From contig VXWP01000053.1 in assembly GCA_009835325.1 (NCBI GenBank), forward strand, positions 1 through 46,338: a DNA stretch of 46,338 nt, given 5' to 3'. The notes under the pieces were generated by a model, which saw only the letters and a list, made by a program, of their open reading frames with translations, searched no databases and was not told where the DNA came from. This document shows, one piece after another, positions 7,487-15,309 of this stretch. The stretch is from Gemmatimonadota bacterium (lineage in GTDB: Bacteria > JAAXHH01). Each line of letters begins with the position of its first letter. Position 1 is the first letter of the stretch. A program made the translations under genes and the position numbers.

Positions 7487-8434
7487 TCAGGGCGCCTCGA
7501 AGGACACCTGCTCGCGGGTGCGCAGTTCCATCGGCCGAAGCGCATGGTAGATGAATTCGTTGACCGGCGTGGGCACGCCCGCGTCCCTTCCCATGCGGAC
7601 CAGCGCGCCGGTCTGAGCCTCCAGTTCCGAGAACCGTTCTTCCATGATGTCCCGCTGCATGGAGGCGGTACCGCCGTATTCCACGCTGTCCAGGATGGCC
7701 AGGGTCTGGGCCACGATGTCTTCCGGGAGGTTGACCCCCAGGGCGGTGGCCACCTGGTGGATTTCCTCCATGGCCGTCTCGAGGAGCTGCCGCGTCCCGG
7801 ACTGGCTGCGGACGACGCCGATCGGCGCGCGGGTCACGCCGCCGATTCCGCTCCACGAGGCGATGAGAATGTACTTGCGCCACATGGCGGCCTGAATATC
7901 CGCCGGCGTGTCGACGATGAGTCCCCTCGTGCCTTCGAAGGCCCGGCGCAGCCGGTCGACCCGTTCGCTGGGCCGGTTGTCCCATTCGCCGAAATTGACG
8001 AAGGGTTCGTAGGCGACGTGCCGGATGAGTCCCGGTTCGGCGATGAACGAGACGATCCCGCATACGCCGCCGAGCACGTGACGCCAGCCGAATTCCTTTG
8101 CGAGTTGCTCCGGGGTCTCCACCCCGTTTTCCATGGGCAGGATGCAGGTATTCGGTCCGAGCAGGGGCCGGAGACCGTCGAGGGCGTCGGGCACCTGCCA
8201 GCACTTGACGCAGAGCATGACGACGTCCACGTCGCCGGCCTGCCTGGAATCTCCGATGGCCTCGATGGAGGGCAGCGTAAAGTCGCCCTTGGTGCTTTCC
8301 ACGCGGAGACCGTCCCGCTGGAGGGCTTCCAGGTGCTCGCCGCGCGCGATGAAAACGACTTCTTCCCCCGCCTCGGCAAGCCGTCCGCCGTAATAACCGC
8401 CTACGCCTCCTGTACCGAATACCGCAATACGCAC
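7487..8434 (-). CDS. Ketopantoate reductase (PanE/ApbA) family oxidoreductase
   Basis: This 315-residue protein has an N-terminal Rossmann domain with GTGGVGG (residues 7-13) for NADP(H), the MENGVET segment, and a helical C-terminal domain with WRKYILIAS holding the conserved catalytic lysine. In E. coli PanE an asparagine follows this lysine by four residues; here that position is isoleucine. True 2-dehydropantoate reduction is therefore less certain, and a related 2-oxoacid could be the substrate. The GTG start has GGAGG 5 nt upstream. It lies 81 nt before the homocysteine methyltransferase gene on the same strand and may begin the cassette. Family assignment is strong; substrate is open. 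Confidence 0.85.
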   Translation of the reverse strand: MRIAVFGTGGVGGYYGGRLAEAGEEVVFIARGEHLEALQRDGLRVESTKGDFTLPSIEAIGDSRQAGDVDVVMLCVKCWQVPDALDGLRPLLGPNTCILPMENGVETPEQLAKEFGWRHVLGGVCGIVSFIAEPGLIRHVAYEPFVNFGEWDNRPSERVDRLRRAFEGTRGLIVDTPADIQAAMWRKYILIASWSGIGGVTRAPIGVVRSQSGTRQLLETAMEEIHQVATALGVNLPEDIVAQTLAILDSVEYGGTASMQRDIMEERFSELEAQTGALVRMGRDAGVPTPVNEFIYHALRPMELRTREQVSFEAP

Positions 8435-8668
8435 ATGTGCCTCCGCTGGTCCGGGAATCCCGGTCGATGAATCTATTTCCTTATGACGCCTTCCATAGGA
8501 CGCCGCGCCGGGTCGGTAGCCGCCTTCGACTCCGGTCCGGCTCCGTCAAGCAAGCAGGCCAATATAATGGAATGAAGTTCGGGAGAGCAACTGCTTTTCA
8601 AGTGATCCGGCGGGAGACCGCGGCCGGTGAGACGCACGGAGTACAACTCGCTCGTGCCGCTGTGTTTG

Positions 8669-10519
8669 TCAACCCCCGCCGCGCTCGAGGACGAAGGCTT
8701 CCATGGCGTAGTACTGGGGGAAGCCCAGCTTGTCGAGACGCCGGGCCGTGTGGGTGTTGCGGTCCTGCACCCGCTCCCAGAATTCCCGGTCGTCGTACGC
8801 TCCGGGGAACATGGCGGTGTCCTTCTGGGATTCGTGCCGGAAGATGGCCTGGATCTTGCGCTGGAGGTCTTCATAGGACAGGGGGATGAAAACGTCCGCC
8901 TCGTCCACTTCCCACTCCTGCCAGGCGCCGCGGTAGAGCCACACGTCCGGGTCCGTCCGGTCGTAGACGGCGAGGGCCTGGTCGATGACCTCCTTGCACA
9001 TGCGATGGGTGCCGTGGGGATCGGACAGGTCTCCGGCGACGAAGACGACTTCGGGACGGATGTCGTTGAGCAGATCGAGGACGATCCCCACGTCTTCTTC
9101 GCCGATGGGAAGCTTCTTTACCTGGCCGGTCTTGTAGAAGGGCAGGTCCAGGAACCGTGTTTTTTCCGGCGGGATGTCGAGCGTCGAAGCCGCCGCGATG
9201 GCTTCGGACCGGCGGATGTTGGTCTTGATGACCTGGACTTCGGGGATGTCCACCTGGCCGGCCTGTTTCGTCTCGATGAAGGACCGTACCTTATCCACGA
9301 TGCCGTCGAACTTCGCGTGGGCGCATCCCAGGTCCCGGAAGGTCAGGCCGATGAAATCGATGAGCCGCTTCACGTCCTCGTCGAAGACGGCGATGTTTCC
9401 GCTGGTCATGTAGGCGATGGTGATGTCGTTCCCGGCGCCGGACAGGCGGTACAGCGTGCCGCCCATGGAGATGACGTCGTCGTCCGGGTGGGGCGAGAAG
9501 CAGATGCACCGCTTGTTGGAGAAGAAGTCCTCGCGGCCGTAGATCTTGGCGCGGACCGCGTCGAAGGTCTTCCGGTTGAGCTCGTCGACCGAAGGGACGG
9601 TATCGACCAGGGAGTAGAGGTCACAGGCGTTGTAGTCCCTCCGCTGCAGGTGCAAGACCGGTTTCTCCACCTGCTCGCACAGCCAGAGTACGGCCCGTTG
9701 CGAAAGCTGGTCGGTCCAATCCACCGCGTGGTTGTTCAGCCAGGGACGCTTGACCCGGGTCAGTTCGGTGGACGCGGGCGGATCGATGAAGACCGTCGCG
9801 TTCGGGTGGTTCTGGAGGTAGCTGGCCGCCACGAGGGGGCTGACCTCGCCCTCCACCGCCTGGCGGACGATGGGCGCCTTGTGTTCGCCCGTGGCCATGA
9901 GGATGATGCGTTCCGCGTCGAGAATGGTTCCAACGCCCATGGTCACCGCCTCGATGGGCACGTTGTCCTCGCCGAAGAAATCGGAGGCGGCGTCCTTGCG
10001 CGTGCTCTCGTCCAGCCGGATCAGCCGGGTGCGGGTGTTCGGCAGGGAGCCTGGCTCGTTGAATCCGATGTGGCCAGTGCGCCCGATGCCCAGGAGCTGG
10101 ATGCCGATGCCGCCCACGGACCGGATCCGTTCCTCGAACCAGGCGCAGTGATCCTCGATTTCCTCCGGGGCCAGGTCGCCCAGGGGGATGTGGACCTGGT
10201 CCGAGGGTATGTCGACGTGGTCGAAGAGATACTCGTGCATGTAGCGGTGATAGCTCTGGGCCGACTGCCGCGACATGGGGTAGTACTCGTCGAGGTTGAA
10301 GGTGACGATGTTCTCGAAACTGACGCCGCCGCGGTGCAGCGCGATCAGTTCCCCGTACACGTCGATGGGCGTGGAACCCGTACAGAGACCCAGCACGGCC
10401 GTCTTCCCCGCCTCGGCGCGCGCCTGCGCGTAATCGACGATCTCCCTGGCGACGGTCCGCGAAAGCGCCTTGTGGTCGGGACAGATGGCGACGGGAATGT
10501 GTTCGGTGTCAGGATGCAT
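8669..10519 (-). CDS. Glucosamine-6-phosphate deaminase-like / PIG-L deacetylase fusion
   Basis: Two enzyme modules are fused in about 616 residues. Numbering here is from a TTG at 10537, 18 nt upstream of the ATG used. The N-terminal NagB-like domain (about 10-270) carries TGSTP, the NLDEYY motif (D83, E84) and GHIGFNEPGS with H156, the residues that open and isomerise glucosamine-6-phosphate. The C-terminal PIG-L/LmbE domain (about 340-620) has the zinc motif HPDDD (350-354), RRSEA (442-446) and the second metal motif DPHGTH (506-511), as in N-acetylglucosaminyl deacetylases. Such a fusion could deacetylate and deaminate amino sugars in one protein, and the same architecture occurs in Bacteroidetes. 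Either TTG 10537 or ATG 10519 could be the start; neither has a strong Shine-Dalgarno sequence. No transporter or nagA gene is adjacent. Confidence 0.88.
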   Translation of the reverse strand: MHPDTEHIPVAICPDHKALSRTVAREIVDYAQARAEAGKTAVLGLCTGSTPIDVYGELIALHRGGVSFENIVTFNLDEYYPMSRQSAQSYHRYMHEYLFDHVDIPSDQVHIPLGDLAPEEIEDHCAWFEERIRSVGGIGIQLLGIGRTGHIGFNEPGSLPNTRTRLIRLDESTRKDAASDFFGEDNVPIEAVTMGVGTILDAERIILMATGEHKAPIVRQAVEGEVSPLVAASYLQNHPNATVFIDPPASTELTRVKRPWLNNHAVDWTDQLSQRAVLWLCEQVEKPVLHLQRRDYNACDLYSLVDTVPSVDELNRKTFDAVRAKIYGREDFFSNKRCICFSPHPDDDVISMGGTLYRLSGAGNDITIAYMTSGNIAVFDEDVKRLIDFIGLTFRDLGCAHAKFDGIVDKVRSFIETKQAGQVDIPEVQVIKTNIRRSEAIAAASTLDIPPEKTRFLDLPFYKTGQVKKLPIGEEDVGIVLDLLNDIRPEVVFVAGDLSDPHGTHRMCKEVIDQALAVYDRTDPDVWLYRGAWQEWEVDEADVFIPLSYEDLQRKIQAIFRHESQKDTAMFPGAYDDREFWERVQDRNTHTARRLDKLGFPQYYAMEAFVLERGGG

Positions 10520-10553
10520 AAACAACGATCCGGTCAAACGTCTGACAATGTGT

Positions 10554-10590
10554 GGCGACGGTTACGCCGTGCGGCGACGGTTACGCCGTG
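10554..10590. repeat. 19-bp tandem duplication at a gene end
   Basis: The sequence ggcgacggttacgccgtg occurs at 10554 and again at 10573, a period of 19 bp. The second copy overlaps the stop codon and last residues of the minus-strand methyltransferase gene; the first lies just beyond it. This looks like a recent slippage duplication. Confidence 0.85.
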
Positions 10591-11213
10591 GGTTTCTGCC
10601 CCGAGGCCACGAAGATCCCGATGCGGGCGAAATCTTCACGGCAGGTCGACTGCACTTCGCAGCAGGTGCCGGCGTCGCCCACGCGGACGTCCCGCAGCCC
10701 CGCCGCCTCGAACCAGGTCCTGAGATCGGTTCGCTTGAACCCCAGCCAGCGGTCGTGGTGCTCTTCGCGCAGAAACTCGAACTCGTGCTCGTCCGCGTCC
10801 GTGATCACCAGTTTTCCGCCCGGTTTCAGGATTCTTGCCATTTCCCGGACGGCGTCCGGCGGGGATTCAACGTGATGGAGACACATGTTGGCGAAGGCGT
10901 AGTCGACCGCTTCACCGGAAATGGGCAGGTCCTCGGCGTTTCCGACGCGATAGTCGATCGCCGGGTACCCGGCGAATTTCGTCTTCATTTCGTCCAGGAT
11001 GACTTCGGACTGGTCGACGGCGATCACCCGCAGCCCTTCCTCGATCAGGCCCTGCGAGATAAAACCCGTGCCGGCGCCGATGTCGGCGGCGACTTTGCCC
11101 GGTTCGACCGAGGCGGCCGCAAGAGCGCTAACCCGGACGTCGTCGGAGTAATACCCTTCGCGCATTTCGTCCCAGTCCTGGGCGACGCGATCGAAGAAGT
11201 CCTTGCTGCTCAA
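10581..11213 (-). CDS. Class I SAM-dependent methyltransferase
   Basis: This protein of about 210 residues has the seven-strand methyltransferase signature: motif I ADIGAGTGF (43-51), the acidic strand-2 end in IAVDQSE, motif II around GNAEDLPI, FANMCLHHV and the motif III segment LKPGGKLVITD. The start KDFFDRVAQDWDEM resembles UbiE/ArsM-like enzymes and methyltransferases fused to ArsR regulators. Two cysteines occur together near the C-terminus (GTCCEV), but the full cysteine set of ArsM arsenite methylases is not evident, so the substrate is unknown. A TTG at 11213 with AAAGG 7 nt upstream is the preferred start. Another TTG at 11255 with AAGG is possible. It is divergent from the sugar isomerase gene. 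Confidence 0.85.
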   Translation of the reverse strand: MSSKDFFDRVAQDWDEMREGYYSDDVRVSALAAASVEPGKVAADIGAGTGFISQGLIEEGLRVIAVDQSEVILDEMKTKFAGYPAIDYRVGNAEDLPISGEAVDYAFANMCLHHVESPPDAVREMARILKPGGKLVITDADEHEFEFLREEHHDRWLGFKRTDLRTWFEAAGLRDVRVGDAGTCCEVQSTCREDFARIGIFVASGQKPTA

Positions 11214-11263
11214 TGGTAAGCCTTTCCCTGAGTGCGCCTTCCTGCGGAATCGCAACCGGCACC

Positions 11264-11292
11264 TTGATATAGTTGCTTACGTTCAATATACA
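11264..11292 (+). promoter_or_regulatory. Candidate sigma-70 promoter for the sugar isomerase gene
   Basis: TTGATA (11264-11269) and TATACA (11287-11292) are separated by 17 bp in an AT-rich stretch between divergent genes. The -35 matches the consensus at 5 of 6 positions and the -10 at 4 of 6. The ATG at 11402 would have a leader of roughly 100 nt. Inference from sequence only. Confidence 0.4.
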
Positions 11293-11401
11293 TATAGTAT
11301 GAAATTACACGCAAAAGTGTCAATTCCTTCGCGTACCCGTGCCCGGTCGTTCACGTAACTGATATAAACAACAAGAGTTAACTCTTCATTTACCATCCCT
11401 C

Positions 11402-12256
11402 ATGAGACTTTGCCTGGATAGTTTCGTCCCGCCGCTCGACCGGATCACGAAGGGGACCGCAAGCTGGGTCGGGGAGCTGGGTTTCGACGTCATCGGCGTG
11501 GACCTGGAACCGGACGTGCCGGTCGATGGGAACGCCTGCCGCGCAGTCCGCACGATCCTCGAGGGGGAAGGCGTCTCCATCGGACAGGTCTGGAGCGTGG
11601 GCACGCCGCTCGTGCGTCCGGATCCCGATGAATCCGCGACCCATCTCGAGGTCCTGCGCGAGCGCGTGTCCCTGGCCGCGGCTCTCGGCTGCCGGGTGCT
11701 GCTCACGGAGGCCGGCGGCATGCACCCGGCGAACGCCTGGTATCCCCACCCGGAGAACCACGGCGAAGAAGCGCTGGCACGCCTCGTCGCGGCGTTAAAG
11801 GAGGTCGCGTCACTCGCCGCGGACCACGGCGTTATCATCGCGCCGGAGATGTCGCTGATGACGATCCTGTCTACGGTAGCCCGGGCGGAAGCCATGGTTG
11901 CGGAAGTCGGCCACCCCGGCGTCGGGGTCAACTTCGATCCCGCCAACATACTGGATCCCCTGTCCCTGTTCGATTCCGGCGCGTTCGTGGACGATGCCAT
12001 CAACCGCCTGGGAAGCCGAATCGTGAACGTCCACGCCAAGGACGCGGCGGCCCGGAACGTGCCGCTCATCGTGCATCTCGAGGAACTGCCCGCCGGACAG
12101 GGCGTGCTGGACTACGATCGCCTGTTGCGCCGCGCGGCATCTCTGCCGGAGTGGACGTGCATCGTCGTGGAGCACCTGACCGATTACGGACAGGTGGATG
12201 CGGTGAGGCGGTTCCTGGTGGAAACGGCCGAAAAGGCGGGCGTGCGGTTCGAGTAA
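11402..12256 (+). CDS. Xylose-isomerase-like TIM-barrel sugar epimerase/isomerase
   Basis: This 284-residue protein has the AP endonuclease 2 / xylose isomerase-like barrel pattern with four likely metal ligands: E149 (IIAPEMS), D179 (GVNFDPAN), H211 (IVNVHAKD) and E257 (IVVEHL). Family members isomerise or epimerise ketoses, inosose or hydroxypyruvate using a divalent metal. It is a normal length for the family, with no signal peptide. It stands alone on the plus strand, divergent from the methyltransferase and convergent with a PhyH oxygenase. The specific sugar is not readable; uncultured heterotroph genomes often carry many such genes beside PhyH and sulfatase genes. Confidence 0.85.
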   Translation: MRLCLDSFVPPLDRITKGTASWVGELGFDVIGVDLEPDVPVDGNACRAVRTILEGEGVSIGQVWSVGTPLVRPDPDESATHLEVLRERVSLAAALGCRVLLTEAGGMHPANAWYPHPENHGEEALARLVAALKEVASLAADHGVIIAPEMSLMTILSTVARAEAMVAEVGHPGVGVNFDPANILDPLSLFDSGAFVDDAINRLGSRIVNVHAKDAAARNVPLIVHLEELPAGQGVLDYDRLLRRAASLPEWTCIVVEHLTDYGQVDAVRRFLVETAEKAGVRFE

Positions 12257-12276
12257 CCGGCCGCGGGCGGCTCCTG

Positions 12277-12330
12277 CGCGCAGAACTCGTGGTCTTTGCT
12301 CCTACGCGCAGAGCTCGTGGTCTTTGCTCC
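12277..12330. repeat. 28-bp-period tandem duplication at the 3' end of the PhyH gene
   Basis: The 26 bases at 12277-12302 recur at 12305-12330 with one mismatch (agaac versus agagc). The right copy encodes the last residues (Ser-Lys-Asp-His-Glu-Leu-Cys-Ala) and stop of the minus-strand PhyH gene; the left copy lies beyond the stop. The 28-bp period is not a multiple of three, so the duplicate would not extend the protein in frame. Confidence 0.9.
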
Positions 12331-13273
12331 ACCGGTTGAAGGACGGGTTGGGCAGACCGGCGAGGGCGTCCCTGGCATCCACCCACATCTGGTTCCAGGC
12401 CACGGGATCAGTCAGGATACGCTCCGGGTTGGCCTGACTGCGGGCCACGAATCCCGGGAAAGCGCCTCGTCCGGACGCCTGGCCGATGGGGTTGTAGCGC
12501 AAGTCGTAGCTCCACCGGATCTCGTTGCTCTTGTTGGGCAGCGACGAGTGGCAGGTGTGCTTGTGCAGGAAGAGCACGTCGCCGGGCTTTGTCGGCTGGG
12601 GAACGGCGGCGGACCGGTCCTTCACTTTCTCGGGGATTTCGAGGCCCCAGATATCGGGGCAGTGGTGGAGCAGGCCGTCGCGGTGGCTTTCGGGGATGAC
12701 GGTCAGGCATCCCTGCTCGGCAGTCGCCTCCTTCAGCGAGAACCAGACGGTCAGCATGTCGGTGTCGTCGGCCTCCTTCGTGACGACCCCATTGTCCTGG
12801 TGCCACGGCGAGATGCCGAGTTGAATGCGTCCCGTGTTGGGGTTGATCGGCGTCAGGTGCTCGGGCAGCTTGATGCGCACGTGCTGGACCGGGTTGGAGT
12901 AGATTTCGGGGCCGATAAAGGCCTCTACGGCGTCGAGCAGCCGGGGGTTGGTCAGGACGTTGAACACCGCCGGACCGCACCAGAACGGTGTGTCTTCCTT
13001 GATATTACCCTGGGGCAAGGTGAAATCGAAATACTGCTGGTGAACCATGCCGCTCTCACCCCAGACTTTCGTGATGCGTTCGCCGAACGGCAGGTCTTCG
13101 TACCTGGATTCGATCCTACCGGCCAGGAAGAGCTCTTCCGCCAGTTGATCGAGCACGGTTCCGTACTCCTCGATCACGGGGTCGAGTACAGATTCCTGGT
13201 CCAGCAGGCCCCGCACCATCAGGTATCCCTGGTCTTCGAAGAAGGCCATCTGTTCGTCGGAAATGGGTGACAT
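12302..13273 (-). CDS. Phytanoyl-CoA dioxygenase (PhyH) family protein 1
   Basis: This 323-residue non-haem iron(II)/2-oxoglutarate oxygenase shows the facial triad H158-x-D160 in SPWHQDNG and distal H242 in KHTCHSSLPN, followed by R253 in EIRWSYDLRY, which would bind the 2-oxoglutarate carboxylate. The N-terminal segment EQMAFFEDQGYLMVRGLL is the usual PhyH opening. Enzymes of this fold hydroxylate lipids, natural products, ectoine and other small molecules; the substrate is not indicated. GGGAGG lies 5 nt before the ATG. It converges with the sugar isomerase gene and is divergent from the ECF sigma gene. It is one of three PhyH proteins here and they differ considerably from one another. 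Confidence 0.9.
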   Translation of the reverse strand: MSPISDEQMAFFEDQGYLMVRGLLDQESVLDPVIEEYGTVLDQLAEELFLAGRIESRYEDLPFGERITKVWGESGMVHQQYFDFTLPQGNIKEDTPFWCGPAVFNVLTNPRLLDAVEAFIGPEIYSNPVQHVRIKLPEHLTPINPNTGRIQLGISPWHQDNGVVTKEADDTDMLTVWFSLKEATAEQGCLTVIPESHRDGLLHHCPDIWGLEIPEKVKDRSAAVPQPTKPGDVLFLHKHTCHSSLPNKSNEIRWSYDLRYNPIGQASGRGAFPGFVARSQANPERILTDPVAWNQMWVDARDALAGLPNPSFNRWSKDHELCA

Positions 13274-13577
13274 TACAACCTCCCTGTCGCCTTTCGCCGG
13301 GGTCTGGCGGGTCGTCCGCGTCAGGACGCGTCAACATATAGACAAGAATTCGGCGCGTCAGCGGTATATTCTGGGTGGAACCGGGTTCGACGCTGTACTA
13401 TTCATATTGTATAGTCTGCAAGTGTAGTCTGCCGGTCTTATTATAGCGGCCGTTCGGACCGCGCGCAAGGGAAGATGGCTCGCGGTTGTCGATAGCGGTT
13501 CCCTAATTTCGCAACCGTTGTTTGTGTTGGCGGCGCCCGCGTCATGCCCGATCCGCCGCATTGACTGAAAGGTGCCG
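13274..13577. other. Divergent spacer between PhyH1 and the ECF sigma gene
   Basis: About 300 bases without a credible gene. A GGAACC hexamer of the kind recognised by ECF sigma factors lies on the plus strand at 13377-13382, and another on the minus strand at 13497-13502 (read as GGTTCC on plus). A weak minus-strand sigma-70-like -10 (TATAAT, plus strand 13439-13444) lies 17 bp from TTGCGC. These could serve the divergent genes, but no convincing ECF -10 element could be assigned. Confidence 0.35.
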
Positions 13578-14162
13578 TTGACCGTGGCCGAAAACCATCG
13601 ATCCGGACCGGGACGGGATGATGCGCCGGATGACCGGCAGGAGGTCTTTCAAAGACTCTTCGACGCGTGGCACGGACGCATCTACCAGACCTGCTTCCGG
13701 CTCATGGGACACCCGCAGGAGGCCGAGGACATCACACAGGACGTCTTCGTACGGGCCATGCAGGCTTACGACCGGTTCCGGGGCGACGCCGACCCGGGCA
13801 CGTGGCTTTACCGTATCGCGGTGAACCAGTGCCTCAACGTCCGGCGCCGAAAACGCCGGCTGCAGTGGCTGGCCCTGGACTTCTGGAACGAAGGCGTTGA
13901 CGAGACGACATGGACCGGGAACAGGAGCGGCGGGGTCGAGGACGACCTTCAGCAGTCGGACCGGGAGCGCATCGTCGGGAAGGCCATCGACGCACTCCCC
14001 GAACGGCAGCGCACAGCCCTGATCCTCTCCCATTTCGAGAGGATGTCCTACAAGTCCATCGCCGAAACCATGGACTGCACGCCCTCCGCGGTGGAGTCCC
14101 TGCTGCACCGGGCCAAGACCAATCTCGCCAGGCGCCTGCGTCCGCACCTGGGGGAATTGTGA
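13578..14162 (+). CDS. ECF-type RNA polymerase sigma factor
   Basis: This sigma-70-family protein of about 194 residues consists of regions 2 and 4 only. Region 2 shows IYQTCFRLMGHPQEAEDITQ, DVFVRAM and GTWLYRIAVNQCLN. Region 4 shows ALPERQRTALILSHFERMSY, IAETMDCTPSAVESLL and HRAKTNLARRL. ECF sigma factors redirect RNA polymerase to stress or envelope genes and are held inactive by a cognate anti-sigma factor. The start is uncertain: GAAAGG at 13567-13572 overlaps a GTG at 13572, so the TTG at 13578 or GTG at 13584 are better spaced. The anti-sigma candidate follows 171 nt downstream, then the Spy-like and RND genes, suggesting this sigma factor controls the pump operon. Confidence 0.92.
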   Translation: MTVAENHRSGPGRDDAPDDRQEVFQRLFDAWHGRIYQTCFRLMGHPQEAEDITQDVFVRAMQAYDRFRGDADPGTWLYRIAVNQCLNVRRRKRRLQWLALDFWNEGVDETTWTGNRSGGVEDDLQQSDRERIVGKAIDALPERQRTALILSHFERMSYKSIAETMDCTPSAVESLLHRAKTNLARRLRPHLGEL

Positions 14163-14333
14163 TTCGTTCGCGCGGCTCCGCCGGAATACGTTGGCCGGTC
14201 CAGCCGCATCGAGTTGCACAAAAAACGAATGGATCGGGCGATCGGGTTGTCTAAGCGTACAGACAGGGACAGTCCGTGAAGCGACCGCACCGTCCCACGG
14301 ACCCACAGGATCATCAACAGGCGGGCGAACATC

Positions 14334-14828
14334 ATGAATCAACGGTACTTCGAAGACCGGATCATGCTCTATATCGACGGAGATCTTCCGCCCGATGAAA
14401 GGGCCCGGTGCGAAGAATACCTGCGTACCCATCCGCGATTCCGCGAGCGGGTCGACGCGCTTCGTCAGGCCTGGTATTCGGATAACCTGCTTAACGTGAC
14501 CGGGCCTACCCTGCGTCTGCGGACGCGTTTCGAGGCCGCACTCCGGGGCGAAGACATCATCGAAACCGGACCGACGGTGGGGACGCGGATCGCCTGGCTT
14601 GCCCGTCCGGCGCTGATGGCCGTTACGCTGGTCGCGGGCATACTGATCGGGGCCTATCTCGGCAGTGGCACCAACGGAGATACGGCGGGGATCGAACCGT
14701 TACCCGTGCAAACCGGCGTAGTGGCTTACTCTTTTGCCAATGACCTGCAGGAAATCTCGTCCGAGCCGGTGGAGCAGGAATTCCTGCTGCTGGACTGGGT
14801 CGAAAACGCGGACGATACCGGACGATGA
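14334..14828 (+). CDS. Putative membrane anti-sigma factor
   Basis: This 164-residue protein begins with a short cytoplasmic helical region (MLYIDGDLPPDERARCEEYL) typical of anti-sigma N-termini. One membrane helix follows (about 88-110, LARPALMAVTLVAGILIGAY), then an acidic periplasmic tail. The H-x3-C-x2-C zinc motif of ZAS anti-sigma factors is absent. The role rests on the helix pattern, the position straight after an ECF sigma gene and the 4-nt ATGA overlap with the next gene. It would hold the sigma factor at the inner membrane and release it on an envelope signal. Confident as a membrane protein of this operon; the anti-sigma function is inferred. Confidence 0.7.
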   Translation: MNQRYFEDRIMLYIDGDLPPDERARCEEYLRTHPRFRERVDALRQAWYSDNLLNVTGPTLRLRTRFEAALRGEDIIETGPTVGTRIAWLARPALMAVTLVAGILIGAYLGSGTNGDTAGIEPLPVQTGVVAYSFANDLQEISSEPVEQEFLLLDWVENADDTGR

Positions 14829-15283
14829 AGAAGAAGCTGATCATATGGGGCGTGGTCTTGCTGACGGTCATCAACCTGGCTTCGCTGGCGACGCGCGCAT
14901 ACCATCGCTGGGGCGACGACGATCGCCGCAGCCGGGGTGACCGGCGCGAGGCAAGGATGTCCATCACCGAACGGCTCGGCCTCACCGAGGCCCAGGCGGA
15001 GCAGGTCAGGCAGATGCGGACCGAACTCGGAGATCAACTGACGCCCTACCGGGATGGTTACCGCGAAAAACGGGACCAGTTGTACGATCTGCTCATGGCG
15101 CCGGACGTCGACCGCGGGGAGATCGACCGCGTGAAAGCGCAGATGGATTCGCTCCAGGCGGAGCGGGAAGCCATCGTCTTCGACTACATCGTGGCGCACA
15201 AGGAAGTGCTTACCCCGGAACAGCAGACGACGTTTTTTACGATGATCAAGGAACGGTTCCGAAGCGGATACCGTCGGAGGTGA
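14825..15283 (+). CDS. Spy/CpxP-like periplasmic stress protein
   Basis: This 152-residue protein has an N-terminal signal or anchor segment (LIIWGVVLLTVINLASLA), an Arg/Asp-rich linker and an all-helical domain with the two LTxxQ motifs characteristic of Spy/CpxP/CnrX-like proteins: LTEAQ (53-57) and LTPEQ (129-133). Relatives act as periplasmic chaperones or metal sensors tied to envelope-stress sigma factors. The start overlaps the anti-sigma stop by ATGA, so translation is coupled. It may sense the stress that triggers the upstream sigma factor; this is inference. Confidence 0.8.
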   Translation: MKKKLIIWGVVLLTVINLASLATRAYHRWGDDDRRSRGDRREARMSITERLGLTEAQAEQVRQMRTELGDQLTPYRDGYREKRDQLYDLLMAPDVDRGEIDRVKAQMDSLQAEREAIVFDYIVAHKEVLTPEQQTTFFTMIKERFRSGYRRR

Positions 15284-15309
15284 AGGATCTACCATCGGAG
15301 GAGCAGTTC

